Shown here piece after piece: positions 1-11,271 of a stretch of 64,000 bases of DNA. The position numbers were made by a program, and so were the translations under genes. Numbering within the stretch: position 1 is the stretch's first letter; the number at the start of each line of letters is the position of its first letter. The notes under the pieces are model-generated. The model worked only from the letters and a program-made list of their open reading frames with translations. It did no database searches and was not told where the DNA came from. Source of the DNA: Paraphysoderma sedebokerense (Eukaryota; Blastocladiomycota; Physodermatomycetes; Physodermatales; Physodermataceae); NCBI GenBank assembly GCA_025602915.1, contig JAHLJZ010000003.1, positions 434,001 to 498,000 on the forward strand, written 5' to 3'.

Positions 1-1834
1 GAGATTCCTCAATTGTTAGACGAGTTAGCAAACGAAGATGTCCTCTACATCTGCGCGAAAGACAAATTAATCCGTTTGGGGGCTCCGTTTTTGCCGAGTG
101 AGTTAACTCGAAAGATGCTTGAAGAAGTAAGATCAGCTTATATTGGTGGGCGATTATACGAGTACGATCATTTGCTAGAGTTTGTGTCCAAATCTCCTTC
201 GTTGTTGAAGTTTGCACCTACCGATGCCATGCCGTACTATTCTCGACAGGTCATCCGACAATTTTTGTACGATGGAACGGTCATGACGGTAGGACACAAG
301 CATTTGGTTATTATCCAAGAAACTACACTATCTCGACTCGTTTGCGAGATTGTCCCCGCTCCAACCAACTCAGCGGGTGATACTTATATATCTGCTTTCG
401 CTCCGAGTTTGACGTATCCCATCCGGAGAATCAAAGCGTACTTACGACGAACTATTCATAAGGACTGTAGCTTGGAACAATTCGCGGAAAGAGGGGACTT
501 GTGGCTTTATGGTTGTCGTAAAGCTATCATTCCGGATCACACAAGGAACCCGCTCTTTAATATACCCGATGATATTTATTCTGCTTTCCCCGATGGTGTT
601 GTTCTGAATTTGAGGCGACGTTTCGGGCCAGGAACACCAGTTAGTATGAATGGAATGCTTCAAACAATATATAGAATGCTTGGAAAATCGGAATTAAAAC
701 CTGAAGCTGCTATTAAAATTCTTGACGATATGCAATCGAAAGGTTTAATTCATGTGAAGACCAGAAACGGGCACATATTAGGTAAACAAGATAAAAGCTG
801 GATGGATCTCATCAATGGACGCTATTTGCAGGAATTAAAAGATCTTCGTTTGAATGAACTGTCTGGTACTCTTTCAAACTTACCGGCGGATCATCTAGTG
901 GACGCTAAATCTACCCGGGATTACTTGATCTCTGCTGTTGAAGTCTGCAACATTGAACCTGTAAATTCTTCCGAACTTGGACAACGTATTCAAAAATTCA
1001 CGGAGACGGGTTGGCTATGGTACTACGGCGCCGACAAGTTTTACGTACCCATTATCGCATCGCATGCTCTTCGGCCGATCACTTTCAGTGTAGATGTAAT
1101 TGAAAGAATGACTGATGAGCTTTTCAAAACATTCGGGTTGACTAAAAGAAGAAAAGTTTGCAGTGTCATCAATTATCTGAGCAATGTGCATATCATAGGT
1201 ATGTTTATTTCAATGAGTGAAATCGTTGCCATAACAAACTATTGATTTTTATTCAGGTAATCTGACCGCGAGGGCGAACAGAATTGAAGTCGCGACGAAA
1301 TTGCTTGCCGAATTACAAAGGCAAGGAAAAGTTAGCATAATCGATTCGTCTGATAAAAGGCTTGCGGTGGATGATTACAGCTGGAAGCAGTATCTATCGT
1401 CTGCACGTTGTCAATTTCTACGGAAGGTTGTGCCGGTATCTCAAAAACCCTCGACTCATCAACCGATTTCCTGCACCACCAAAAGTTCCACGGTACTCAC
1501 ATTCCAACTGCCTATCATTAATCAGTTACATATAAATCTATGTCGTCAATTTTCTTCCAATCAAAAGCTACGGATGAAAAGTCTCATAAATTTTATCCGT
1601 TCATCGCAAAATGTTCCTGGACTTGGTTCCACTAACCAATCCAAAGTTGAAAATTCGACCAAGGTGATCATAGATATGCAAAAGCTCGGTTTGATTCAAC
1701 TTATAAGTCCGGAGGGATCGACACTCTCGGCTACTGATGAGAGTTGGGCAAAAAAATCAGAAGTGATGAGCAGTCTAGTTAAAATTTGTATTATAAGAAA
1801 ATCAACCCAGGTTGTAAATTCATCGAAAAAGTGA
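1..1834 (+). CDS. Unknown protein with repeated winged-helix-like modules (5' partial)
   Basis: The frame is open from base 1, so the gene starts before the window. Two exons are visible, 1-1198 and 1257-1834, joined by a 58-nt GT-AG intron; the second continues in phase, giving about 590 residues. I do not recognise the family. What can be seen is an internal repeat of about 85 residues present at least three times. Each copy has helical segments followed by a pattern like 'LLAELQRQGKVSIID' or 'KILDDMQSKGLIHV' and ends near an acidic-Ser-Trp element (DKSW, DYSW, DESW). The shape suggests small winged-helix domains, but this is inference. It ends only 47 bp before the RhoGAP start, so the two could be one gene joined by a further intron. 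Confidence 0.6.
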
Positions 1835-1881
1835 TAGATTTTTCGCGTTTTAAATAAATCTTCAATTGATTCTACTCCTGA

Positions 1882-2983
1882 ATGGATTCTTTACAGTTAT
1901 CTGGAACACAGTGTATGACAAAATTGAAGTCTCCGGTTCATAAATCGGAATTCAGTCTTCCTCCGTCCGTCGCATTAGAATCAAGAAAAACAATTTTAGA
2001 GTTAGACAAAGAAGATCTGAAACATCAGCAGAAGAAGGCCAAAATTAGGCTTCTAAAGACATATAAAGCGCATCAATTATACGTCAATTCGAAATGGCGG
2101 AAATTGAATATATTTTCTCATTTTGGTTGTATTCCATTGAAGCGAAGTAGTCAAGTAGCAGTCTACCCTCTGAATGTGCGTTTTATCGTATCTTTTCGAA
2201 TATCACAGGCACAGACAGCTCCGTTTCCTTCAGGTCTAACTTATGCTACCAATAGTCGATTCATTTTAATGCACCTCTGTTAAATATGATCCTGAAGAAC
2301 GAAAACATGACTTGGTGCACCAATTGTTACATTCCGGCTTTTTATCATAATTGTGCGATGTATATTTTGAAAAACGGAATTACTACCCCTGGTATATTCA
2401 GGATTAGCGGAAGTACGAAGAAGACACAACTGCTCATGAAAGAATATGAAAATGGACGATTTGCAAAGGGATTCCCTGAAGGGATATTTATGGTAGAAGA
2501 TCAAGAAATCGGAGTACATGAAGTTGCAGCATTGATGAAATTATTCTTGAGGTGCGAAAGATGATTTTTCACAACAGTATAATTTACGCATATATCTCAT
2601 GTTTATACGACAGGGATTTGCCGGTTGCAATATTTAACCAGTGTTTTAATTCTCTGTACAAAGAAGTAGCGACGAAGACTTTGGACATAACTGCTGAAGA
2701 TGCCATTCAACGCATGATTTATATCGAGACATTGCGAGATTTATTGATTCTGTTAGACAGTTCTTCCATTCATCTTCTGAAGTATACGCTGGATCTCTTT
2801 CATGAAATTGCGAAGGAACAGGGACAGAATAAAATGAACGTGACAAACTTAGTTAAGGTGTTTGTACCCAGTTTGTTTAGGCTAGAAGTCGCAGATTTAA
2901 AGTGGGCCATGAAGTTCTTGGAAATCATAATACTAGCTGATCGGGAAGCCAGTAAGAATGGGCTGTGGTTGTGTCCAAGATGA
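1882..2983 (+). CDS. RhoGAP-domain protein
   Basis: Predicted GTPase-activating protein for Rho-family GTPases. Three exons keep phase: 1882-2175, 2256-2551 and 2614-2983 (319 residues). The first ~100 residues are basic and helical (KEDLKHQQKKAKIRLLK). The RhoGAP domain begins at 'FNAPLL' and carries the arginine-finger block 'GIFRISGS', then 'AALMKLFLRDLPVAIF' split by the second intron, and later 'TNLVKVFVPSLF', which matches the family pattern 'N.A.VF.P.L'. The catalytic Arg is present. The start at 1882 is the first in-frame ATG after the upstream stop; an additional 5' exon cannot be excluded because the gap to the previous gene is only 47 bp. No lipid-binding or coiled-coil region is obvious. 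Confidence 0.8.
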
Positions 2984-3185
2984 TTCTCGGCAGTTGACAT
3001 TGTTGTATGCGAGTTCAATAAATCAACATTCAATTCGCAAATGCGTTGCTCATCCATTGCACATCGACGTCCTCCAGAATGGAATGATAGTCAAAACTCA
3101 TCCTCTCTCATCCAGATAGTCTACGCAGCTTTCAAATTCCTCTCCTGCCCTCTGTCATTTCTCACCACTTGTCACCATCAACGTC

Positions 3186-5434
3186 ATGTCTGACAATTTC
3201 AAATTACCAGCTGCGTTTGTTCAGGTATTGATAAGTCAATTCACAGTCAGCAAAAGTCGTCATACTTACAACATTCATTCCTCATATGTATTGCAGGCTT
3301 CGCAAGCTAGATTAGCAAAGATTAAAGAACGACATTCTCCGAATCCAGATTCTGCTTCTACGCACTCCCGCAGATTGAAGGACGCCAATATCAAACAACA
3401 CAATGCATCTGAAAGTAGCACTTCAAAGCCCTCGCCGTCAAAAACCCTTGCAGAAATAGAGCGAATCAAGGCAGCTAGAGAAAGGCGGCGGAAGGTTGCC
3501 GAGAAGATAAAGGTTGAAAGAGAAGGAAAGGATGAGTTGGAGATTGCGAGGGACGAGTACTTAAAGCAGATTAACGCATTTCGGAAATCATTGTTAAAGA
3601 AGCGAAAAAAACAATCAGAAGAGGATTCTATCTTCGAGACAGAAACAAAAGACAAAATTACAATATGTATTCGCAAAAGGCCCCTGAATCGGAAAGAAAC
3701 CAATAATCGCAACTTTGATATCCTGACTACCCGACCGTCATCCCATATTTACGTACATGAGCCCAAGGTCTCCTTGAATCAAACGAGAACGATTACATCA
3801 CATGCCTTCAAATTTGATCGGGTATTCGAAGAGAATATGGGAAATGATGTGGTTTACGAAACCGCCTTGCGACCTTTAATTGATAAATTATTCGACGATA
3901 AGGGCAAAACAGTGTCTTTATTCTGCTATGGCGCCACTGGTAATTTTAACACATGTTGATTTCATATTTTAAGTATACCATGCTAATTCAATAATGGTTT
4001 TAGGCAGTGGTAAAACACGTACGGTACCATACATGATATGCTAGTCCGCAATTCGCATTGGCCTAATTTTTTCTTGTATTCTAGACACCGTATTCGGAGC
4101 GGACGGAGGTAGATATGGTAGCAACTCACCGGAGAATACTGGCCTTTATGAGTATCTCCTCAGGGACGTTTTCCTGTCAATCAACCATAAAAAGTCATCC
4201 GACGCAAGTTATCGTGTAGTATGCAGCTTTTTCGAAATATACTCTGGAAAAGGTAACACTCTTTGTTTCATTAAAAGATGCATTGATTGCTCATGTTATT
4301 TGCGTTTATCTTGAAGTGCATGATCTGTTAAATCAGAAATCCAGGCTCCAGCTACTTGAAGGAAAAGACGGTACTGTGCAAATCATGGGACTCTCTGATC
4401 GTGAGGTATCAAGTGTGGGCGAAGGGCTCAATCTAATCATTTCCGGCAATAAGTCTCGAGCGCTTGGTTCTACCGAAGCAAATTCTCAATCATCTCGCAG
4501 CCACGCTATATTCCGCATCAATCTCCTTCGGGAAACAGAGCCAGATAAATCCGCGGAGTACCATTCCCAGATTGCTTTAATTGACCTTGCTGGATCGGAG
4601 AGAGCTCAAGATGTCGGTAAAGATGCACCAAAAAAATCTCGCATTGAAGGGGCAGCTATCAACAAATCGCTTTTGGCATTGAAGGAATGTATTCGTGCAC
4701 TGCATATGAAGGAAAATCATGTGCCATTTAGGGCATCGAAGCTCACCCAAGTACTGCGAGAGTCTTTTGTTGGCTCTAACAAAGACTCTCACTGTGTGAT
4801 GATTGTCAATGTGGCTCCGACGAATGCTCAGGTAGAACTGACTCTGTCTTGCCTGTGGTACGCTAACAGAGTGAAAGAGTTCAAGACAAAGAGGATAGAA
4901 ATCGAGAATTACGAAGATTCGGAAGACGAAGCCATGCTGGATAAAGCTCAGGAAGAAATAACTGGACTCGGACAATCGGATTTGTCTTTAACAACAGATA
5001 ACGATGATTTGGATGAAAACGATAAGTCAGATTCGGATGATTCTGTGTCCGAACACGAAGAACCACCCATGGCGGCATCTCGTAATTCCTCCGACATCGC
5101 CCATTCATCACGCCCAGTTATTATGAACTCGATATCAGATAACGAGCAAATATTGCTGGGAGAACATGTGGCAGTATTAAGTAACATTATCGAATTATCA
5201 ACGGAGGAAGAAAATTTAATCGCTAGAAGAATGAATTCGGAGGTGGATTTAGACGATTATGTGTACGCGACCGAGGTTGTTCTAGAAGATAAAATTCGAT
5301 CATTGAAAAAGCTGTTATGTTCCTTCCAACATATGAAAGAGTTGTTATTGAGAGAGGTTGAATTAGATAGCCTGGAAAGGGAACGACATCAGTCGAACTC
5401 AGATGATGAAACCACCAACGTACACGCATTATAG
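3186..5434 (+). CDS. Kinesin-13 motor protein (KIF2/MCAK type)
   Basis: Microtubule-depolymerising kinesin, internal-motor type. Exons: 3186-3224, 3297-3939, 4004-4018, 4085-4252, 4317-5434, giving 660 residues. A basic coiled neck (many K/R/E, about residues 60-145) comes before the motor, as in kinesin-13. The motor starts with 'ITICIRKRPLNRKE', a family hallmark. The P-loop GATGSGKTHT is assembled across three exons; the middle one is 15 nt. Switch I is 'NSQSSRSHA' and switch II 'LIDLAGSERA'. The tail is acidic and Ser-rich, then helical near the C-terminus. In flagellated organisms kinesin-13 controls spindle and axoneme length; its role here is inferred. Family assignment is strong. Confidence 0.93.
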
Positions 5435-5450
5435 ACATAGCTGGGGATAT

Positions 5451-5496
5451 ATTTGTATATATAAACAAATAATATTTGTATATATAAACAAATAAT
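5451..5496. repeat. Tandem 23-bp AT-rich repeat, two copies
   Basis: Two exact consecutive copies of a 23-bp unit containing TATATAAACAAATAAT, beginning 17 bp after the kinesin stop codon and continuing 4 bp into a third copy. The position fits a 3' UTR or polyadenylation region shared by the convergent kinesin and coiled-coil genes. Confidence 0.9.
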
Positions 5497-5536
5497 ATTT
5501 ACAATCACGGCTGTATGGTATAAGATATTAACTGAA

Positions 5537-6001
5537 TTATATTGATTGAGAATCATCAGCAGGCACCTTCACGTCATTTCCTGAACGATCGGTATTATCT
5601 GTATCATTGGTTTTGACTTCGATCCCGTCAGTTTTTGTGTTGTCATCAAAGTCTGCCAAGATCTCATCGAGTTTGCCATTCAGAATGTCAAACTTGCTCT
5701 CCAACTGTTCCAAGGCGATGTCTGTATTTTCCAACTCCTTTAGGAGGTTACCGTAATTGAGGAAATTGGCAAGCGTCGACTCGTCTATCTCAGATTCCAA
5801 GGTGAGTTCTGATAATGACTTCGAAGCAGACAGTGTTGACCGTGCAATTGCTTCAGTTTCGGCCGAAAAACTATTGACTTCGGAGTTTCTGAATTCGAGA
5901 GAAAGCGAGTTTAGTGTAGCCAACAATTCTTGAGCGTTGCTGGACAATTCTCTTGAGATTTCCGATATATCCTGATTTTCACTAGGTGGATCATTAGTCA
6001 T
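5537..6001 (-). CDS. Small acidic coiled-coil protein
   Basis: Single-exon gene of 154 residues. The frame extends to 6127, but I take the Met at 6001 because the stretch above it holds a CACGTGAT box (6111-6118) and would be promoter shared with the divergent eS8 gene. The protein is mostly helical with Leu/Ile heptads (for example 'NLLKELENTDIALEQL') and a polar acidic tail. Size, acidity and a single long helix resemble small BLOC-1/BORC-type subunits, but no decisive motif is visible, so I give no function. It is convergent with the kinesin gene, 102 bp apart. Confidence 0.6.
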   Translation of the reverse strand: MTNDPPSENQDISEISRELSSNAQELLATLNSLSLEFRNSEVNSFSAETEAIARSTLSASKSLSELTLESEIDESTLANFLNYGNLLKELENTDIALEQLESKFDILNGKLDEILADFDDNTKTDGIEVKTNDTDNTDRSGNDVKVPADDSQSI

Positions 6002-6110
6002 TTTCCTTATCCTTTCTGCAACTGCTGTTTCTATAAATTGTTTATAAGAGTTCCCTGATCCCCATTCACTCTTTCCGCAAGCACCATTTCGGGTGTTCCT
6101 CGTAAGGAGA

Positions 6111-6118
6111 CACGTGAT
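6111..6118. promoter_or_regulatory. CACGTGAT E-box in divergent promoter
   Basis: E-box with the CACGTGAY extension between the coiled-coil gene (start 6001, minus) and eS8 (start 6233, plus). The same 8-mer recurs at other promoters in this window, which supports a regulatory role. Confidence 0.5.
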
Positions 6119-6232
6119 CGTCGCCATGGCTCATCACGCACTTCGGATCAGTAAAAGCAAAGTTGTACCTTGACGAAAACCCTCTTTCTGTCCAGGTCAG
6201 ATTTTTTTCACTGAAGGACTTTATCTTACAGA

Positions 6233-7397
6233 ATGGGTCAGTATCGTTCTTCTAAGATTATCTGTTGAGAAAACGCATAGGACGACCGCTGGATATTCGA
6301 TGGATGGATACTTTTTTGTAGTTGGATGGATATCTTCAACTGCTCCAGAAATGTCAAGAGTACACAAAGAGTTGAGATTATGGCTATCGATGTGCCCTTT
6401 TCTTCGAATGACATAAAGAACTTCGACACTTGTGAATTCCGGTCTTAAATCTGATTTCTATGAGGCTATATCGAAATCCCAAATCTACGCTCTAGTTAAA
6501 GCTACAATGACGATTATAATGATCTTCATTCCGATTTTTGCTCTTACCTCACAGCGGTCGTCTTTGCGTTATGCAAGCCTTAGGAAAGATTCAAGAGATT
6601 TGATTCTAATACGACAATTAAACCCTTTATTTTTTTTGGTTAACTTAATTCAGGTATCTCTCGTGATTCTCGCCACAAGCGCTCTCATACTGGTGCCAAG
6701 CGTGCCCAATACCGCAAAAAGAGAAAGTTTGAGTTGGGCCGTCAACCCGCCAATACCAAACTCGGTGCAAAACGTGTCCATGTCGTCCGCGTCCGTGGTG
6801 GCAACAAGAAATTCCGTGCTATGCGTTTGGATACCGGTAACTTCTCGTGGGGATCCGAAGTCTGCACCAGAAAAACCAGACTTATCGACGTTGTATACAA
6901 CGCCTCCAATAACGAATTGGTCAGAACCAAAACTTTGGTGAAAGGGTATGTTACAGGGGATATGAACCGTAGATTTGTGCAAGATTGGCTAATGTGTGTG
7001 GTAATAGTTGTATCGTCCAAGTTGACGCCACTCCTTTCCGTCAATGGTATGAAGCTCACTACGGTGTTCCTCTTGGCCGTAAGAAGAAGGGTGCTGCCGC
7101 TGCTGAAGCTGTTGATGATTTGGCCAACAAACAACGCTCCAACCATGTTCAAAGAAAACTTGAAGCCAGAAAACCCAACGCTAAAGTCGATCCTCATTTG
7201 GAAGATCAATTCGCTACCGGTCGTCTATATGGTATGTCAACTATGTTTTTTTTAAGTTGGTTGAATTTTGTACTAACTTCCTGTGCTCAATAGCCTCTGT
7301 CTCATCCCGCCCGGGTCAATCTGGTCGATGTGATGGATACATTTTGGAAGGCAAAGAATTGGAATTTTACCTCCGTAAACTCAAAACCCGTAAATAG
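6233..7397 (+). CDS. RPS8: 40S ribosomal protein eS8 (RPS8)
   Basis: Structural protein of the small ribosomal subunit. Four exons: 6233-6236, 6654-6945, 7008-7231, 7294-7397, giving 207 residues (family about 200-208). The first exon is only ATGG; after a 417-nt intron the reading continues as '[17 protein letters not shown]', the conserved eS8 N-terminus. Further hallmarks are '[11 protein letters not shown]'-like '[12 protein letters not shown]', '[16 protein letters not shown]' and the ending '[16 protein letters not shown]'. The start is fixed by the conserved Met-Gly-Ile-Ser sequence, since no ATG lies at the head of exon 2. The long first intron is typical of ribosomal protein genes; I searched it for box C/D snoRNA signals and found none that convince. 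Confidence 0.95.
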
Positions 7398-7649
7398 AGC
7401 GGAATCACTATTGTTCATATTCCATGATGTTGTCGCAGTAATATAACTCACCCCTTTGTAATTGAAATTCGGCATTGACGTGAACGCGCTTGCCATTCCC
7501 CTGATAATCGCATTGAACAAAGAAAGGCTTCTTTGTTTGCATGAGTGCTGCATATTCTAGATGCGAGTGCATCAGATTACTATCAGATTCTTATACCTTT
7601 CGTTGCGTCGGCATCTCAATTAAAAAAAAAAAACTAAGTCCCTTCGATC

Positions 7650-9072
7650 ATGCCTAGCTTGCTTCCTTGGAGAGGTGTCAAATCGTGCACACATTCCTGG
7701 GTCCAACAGACTTTCTTCCCAAAGCAGTACACTCCTCCTGATAGATTGGATGGCAAAGTAATTGTCGTGACAGGTATATCTTTCGTGTTTGACGAGAGCT
7801 GCAATTATTACTGAAATAGCATAAATCCGCTCAGGCGCGAACTCGGGTAATCACCCCATTAAGAATTTATTCTTTTTGGAATAAGGCCTGATTCTTGGAT
7901 TCTACAGGTATCGGCTACTTTACCGCTCTCGCCCTGGCGAAAGCTGGGGGAACGGGTAATCTGACTTCTTAGTCCTATTGAGTTTATACTCGTCGAAACG
8001 TTGTTGAAATTAACATTCTCAACCCCGGGAAGTGATTCTCGCATGTCGCTCGGAAGAAAAAACTGCGCCTGCACTCAAAAGTATAAAAGAAGCAACTGGC
8101 AATGAGTCTCTTTTCTTCCTCAAATTAGACTTGAGTTCCTTCACTAGTATTAAAGATTTCGTCAGAGGTTTCAACTCAAAGTTCGATCGATTGGATATTT
8201 TAATTAACAATGCCGGTCTTTTGTCGAGCGTACACCGCCTAACTGAGGACGGGGTATTGATATTTTTATTCTTTTTGATCGTCCATTATCAAATAAACCA
8301 AGTAATAATTTAATTCCAGTTCGAAATTCACTTCGCGACAAATCATTTGGGTCCATACCTCCTAGTGCGAGAATTAATGCCGACACTCCTAAAATCTCAA
8401 CCATCAAGAATCGTTAATGTCGCATCTACCGCGCACACGCTTGCTCCGAAATGTATTGACTTTGAAAATTTACGCAGCAAAGGCAAGTCAAAAGATGGTT
8501 TTACCGAGTACGCACGGAGTAAACTCTGCAATGTACTATTTACGCGATCTTTGGCCCAAAAATTAGAAGGAACAGAGGTTTCCACTTTCTGTTTACATCC
8601 TGGTAAAAAATTCTGCAGTTCCGTGTTTCGTCAGATGCATGTTAGGTTAACTTAATCTGTTGCCTCCGATTCCTCGGATCAGGTGTCATTGCATCCGATA
8701 TTGTGAGTAAACTCGTAATTTTTCTCTCCCAATATTTTATGAGATTAACCAAACAAATATTTTACGAAGTGGCGCTATTATCGTCCATTCATTCAAAGGG
8801 CCATCAAGAAGTTTATGATAACAGAGGAGCAAGGCGCCTGTACAACGATCTATTGCGCGACTTGCCCAGGATTGGAAAAAGACACTGGAAATTACTTTGA
8901 TAACTGCGCAAAATCCAAATATTTGAACCCAGTTGTGTTTGATGACGAGTTGGTTGAAAAACTTTGGAATCTCAGCGCCGAATGGACAGGACAGCCTGCA
9001 AAATTGACGGAGACAGAAAATACCACGTCCAACAAGAATATCATGAGTACTGTCAAGATTGGCGAAGCTTGA
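7650..9072 (+). CDS. Short-chain dehydrogenase/reductase (retinol-dehydrogenase/WWOX-like)
   Basis: NAD(P)-dependent SDR oxidoreductase; the substrate cannot be read from sequence, but retinol dehydrogenases and the WWOX catalytic domain share this layout. Seven exons keep phase: 7650-7773, 7835-7846, 7908-7955, 8033-8253, 8320-8602, 8683-8702, 8770-9072 (336 residues). The cofactor motif TGANSGIG is split over three exons, the middle one 12 nt. 'ILINNAG' follows, then a Ser in 'NVASTAH', and the catalytic 'YARSKLCN' (YxxxK). 'GVIASDI' comes from a 20-nt exon. The C-terminus has the RDH-type 'EEQGACTTIYCATCPGLE'. Length fits the family. The N-terminus lacks an obvious signal peptide. Confidence 0.9.
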
Positions 9073-9519
9073 TTAGATTACTCCTCACTGTTATAAGAAA
9101 TATTAAACAACCACTGTGTCGTCTATTTAGTTCTTATTTATTGTTTGTCTGAAATTTGTTGAGAGGTGAAGAAAAACTTGTTCGCAGTAATTATTACAGA
9201 ACCTCTAAATTTGAAGTAAATGCGTAAGCCTGGACAAAAAATGGAACTAGTTCGTCTTTCACTCAAGAAAATGAACAAGATTGTGGTGAAAAAGTCATCC
9301 CGATTGTAGATCTGTTAACAGCGACATAGCCAGCACGCTGTCAGTCGTCACAGGACTCGGAGCCAGGACCACGAATTGGGCATTTGGGAGGACCTGAATC
9401 CACTGTGATCGCTGTCTTTACACTCTCCTCTTTCTAATCTTCAATACTTGCCCCTATTATCAATCTTTGCCCAAACATTCAAGCAATATCGTCCTTACTA
9501 ACCGGCTCACTTCGCTGCC
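9073..9519. other. Intergenic region, SDR to Brl1
   Basis: 447 bp between two genes on plus. It must hold the SDR 3' end and the Brl1 promoter. I see pyrimidine-rich tracts at about 9417-9470 close to the Brl1 start, but no coding signal and no known motif. Confidence 0.5.
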
Positions 9520-11020
9520 ATGTTGAGGGGTACCGAAGCTCCTATGGATTTTGAACGGGACCATCCTGTCAAAACCAATACATTTTGTGCCTCAAATTTC
9601 CGATCTTCCACCTTTAATTTTAATCCCAAGACACAAGCATCATCACAATTCAAGCCATTTGAAGATAATTCAGAGACTTTCGTATTTGGTCAAAAGAGAA
9701 AAAGTATGCCTGCTTCAAGCTTCAGACTGGAGTTTGTTTATTTTCGTGATCCTTAAATAAACGATCTGAATACTAATATTCTCGGACTTAGAAGGCGCTT
9801 CGAATTTTTGTCCGCCGACTCTTCCTCCTAACACACCGAAAAAGGAAGAATTGAAATCTCATGAGCCATCAGAATCGTCTTCACCCAACGTTAAAGATGC
9901 ATCCCAATTACCCGATACAGATCAATCAATTCCCATATTCCGTAATACTCACACTAGGTTAATAAAACGGAGAAATGGACATGTGGTCAAAAAGATAGTG
10001 AGAGGATGGTCCGTTGCAAAAAGAGACCACACTGACGATGAAGACGAAGTAGGGATTGATCTTCCACTCCATTTACCTCATATTCGATTTTAACCGCCGT
10101 TTCAGGATCTAGATGATAACGAGGAAGTTTCCCTGAGCTATAATGGCGGAAAGATCAATAGGGCCGGTATTTTGAGTGTCCCAGAATTACCGATAATACT
10201 TGGAGGGTAAGGATCCTCCATCATCAACCCTACTTTTCTGTTATTTAACAGTGTAAAACACAGATGGTTACAATTGGTGTTCAATCTCTTTCTTCTCACA
10301 ATCGTGATATGGATAATAGTGCAAGTGATATCTACGGTGAAAGCTGATGTCGACATGAAAGTTGCTGAGTTTTCAGTCGGTAAGTCTTTTCGTTCGTACA
10401 AATAAGAGATCAGGAAGATAATCGTCGTATTCATGTCTCTAAGATATAATGAATGAAATCGCCGAATGCACGAAGCATTATCTTGAAAATAGGTGTGCTC
10501 CAGTGACCAGAGTACCGGCGATGGAGAAGGCATGTACTGCTTGGGATAATTGCATGAATCGAGATCCAACCAAAGTTGGCAGAACTCAAGTGGGAGCTCA
10601 AACATTTGCTGAAATTATTGAACGCTTTGTGGAAAAGATTTCATATAAAACAATGGTACGGGACTTTTGGATTCTATCTCAACTCTAAATCGAAGTTATG
10701 TGGATTGAAATACTGATTTGAAAGCATCTCAACAGTTATTTTTTAGTCTGTTGACGTTTGGTGCGTTCTTCTTCTCGAACCTGGCTTTCGCCTGGTCCAG
10801 AAGACGATATCATGTTCCTTCGCATCACCAGCAGCCACTGCCTCATGCGCCGATGCCACCACCTTATCCTTATCAAACAATGATGCCTCCATACTATCCG
10901 GCTTCCCCTACACATTACCACCCAATTTCGCATGTCCAGACGAGCTATAGCCCTCGAACGCAGCCATCCCCTCGTCGAAGGTTACTGCACCTTGAAAAGG
11001 ACACAGATGACGATTTGTAA
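9520..11020 (+). CDS. BRL1: Brl1/Brr6 nuclear-envelope protein
   Basis: Integral nuclear-envelope protein of the Brl1/Brr6 family, needed in yeasts for nuclear pore assembly and envelope lipid balance. Six exons: 9520-9703, 9792-10048, 10106-10206, 10252-10379, 10444-10655, 10736-11020 (388 residues). The N-terminal half is polar and disordered, with a basic patch KRRNGHVVKK. Then comes transmembrane segment 1 ('QLVFNLFLLTIVIWIIVQV'), a lumenal domain with the four conserved cysteines of the family (in the stretch CTKHYLENRC, then KACTAWDNCMNRDP), and transmembrane segment 2 ('SLLTFGAFFFSNLAFA'). The tail is His/Pro/Tyr-rich. Brl1 and Brr6 are hard to tell apart here; the long N-terminus favours Brl1. 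One intron is only 45 nt. Confidence 0.88.
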
Positions 11021-11271
11021 ACTACCGAGTTTTGATACATTATTATTACCTGTACATATAGAACTACGCTGTCCAAGAACTTTATTATTGTGTTTCATAA
11101 TAAATTGCCCTTATTCAAATCCTGGTACACAGGATTAGCATGCGACGGCGACTTCATTGAGGAGGAAGAAAGTTAATCTTTCTTGTATTATAAGCCCCTT
11201 TGTTTACAACATTTGAGTATTATCAACAATTCTCATATTAATGCGATGTGTAGGTAGCTACATTGTATTCT

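Noticed and set aside
1835-1881. Treating the repeat protein and RhoGAP as one certain fusion gene
   Set aside because: No clear donor-acceptor pair restores frame across the 47-bp gap; kept as two genes with a note.
6237-6653. Box C/D snoRNA inside the long eS8 intron
   Set aside because: Animal eS8 introns carry such snoRNAs, but here no properly spaced RTGATGA and CTGA pair with terminal stem was found.
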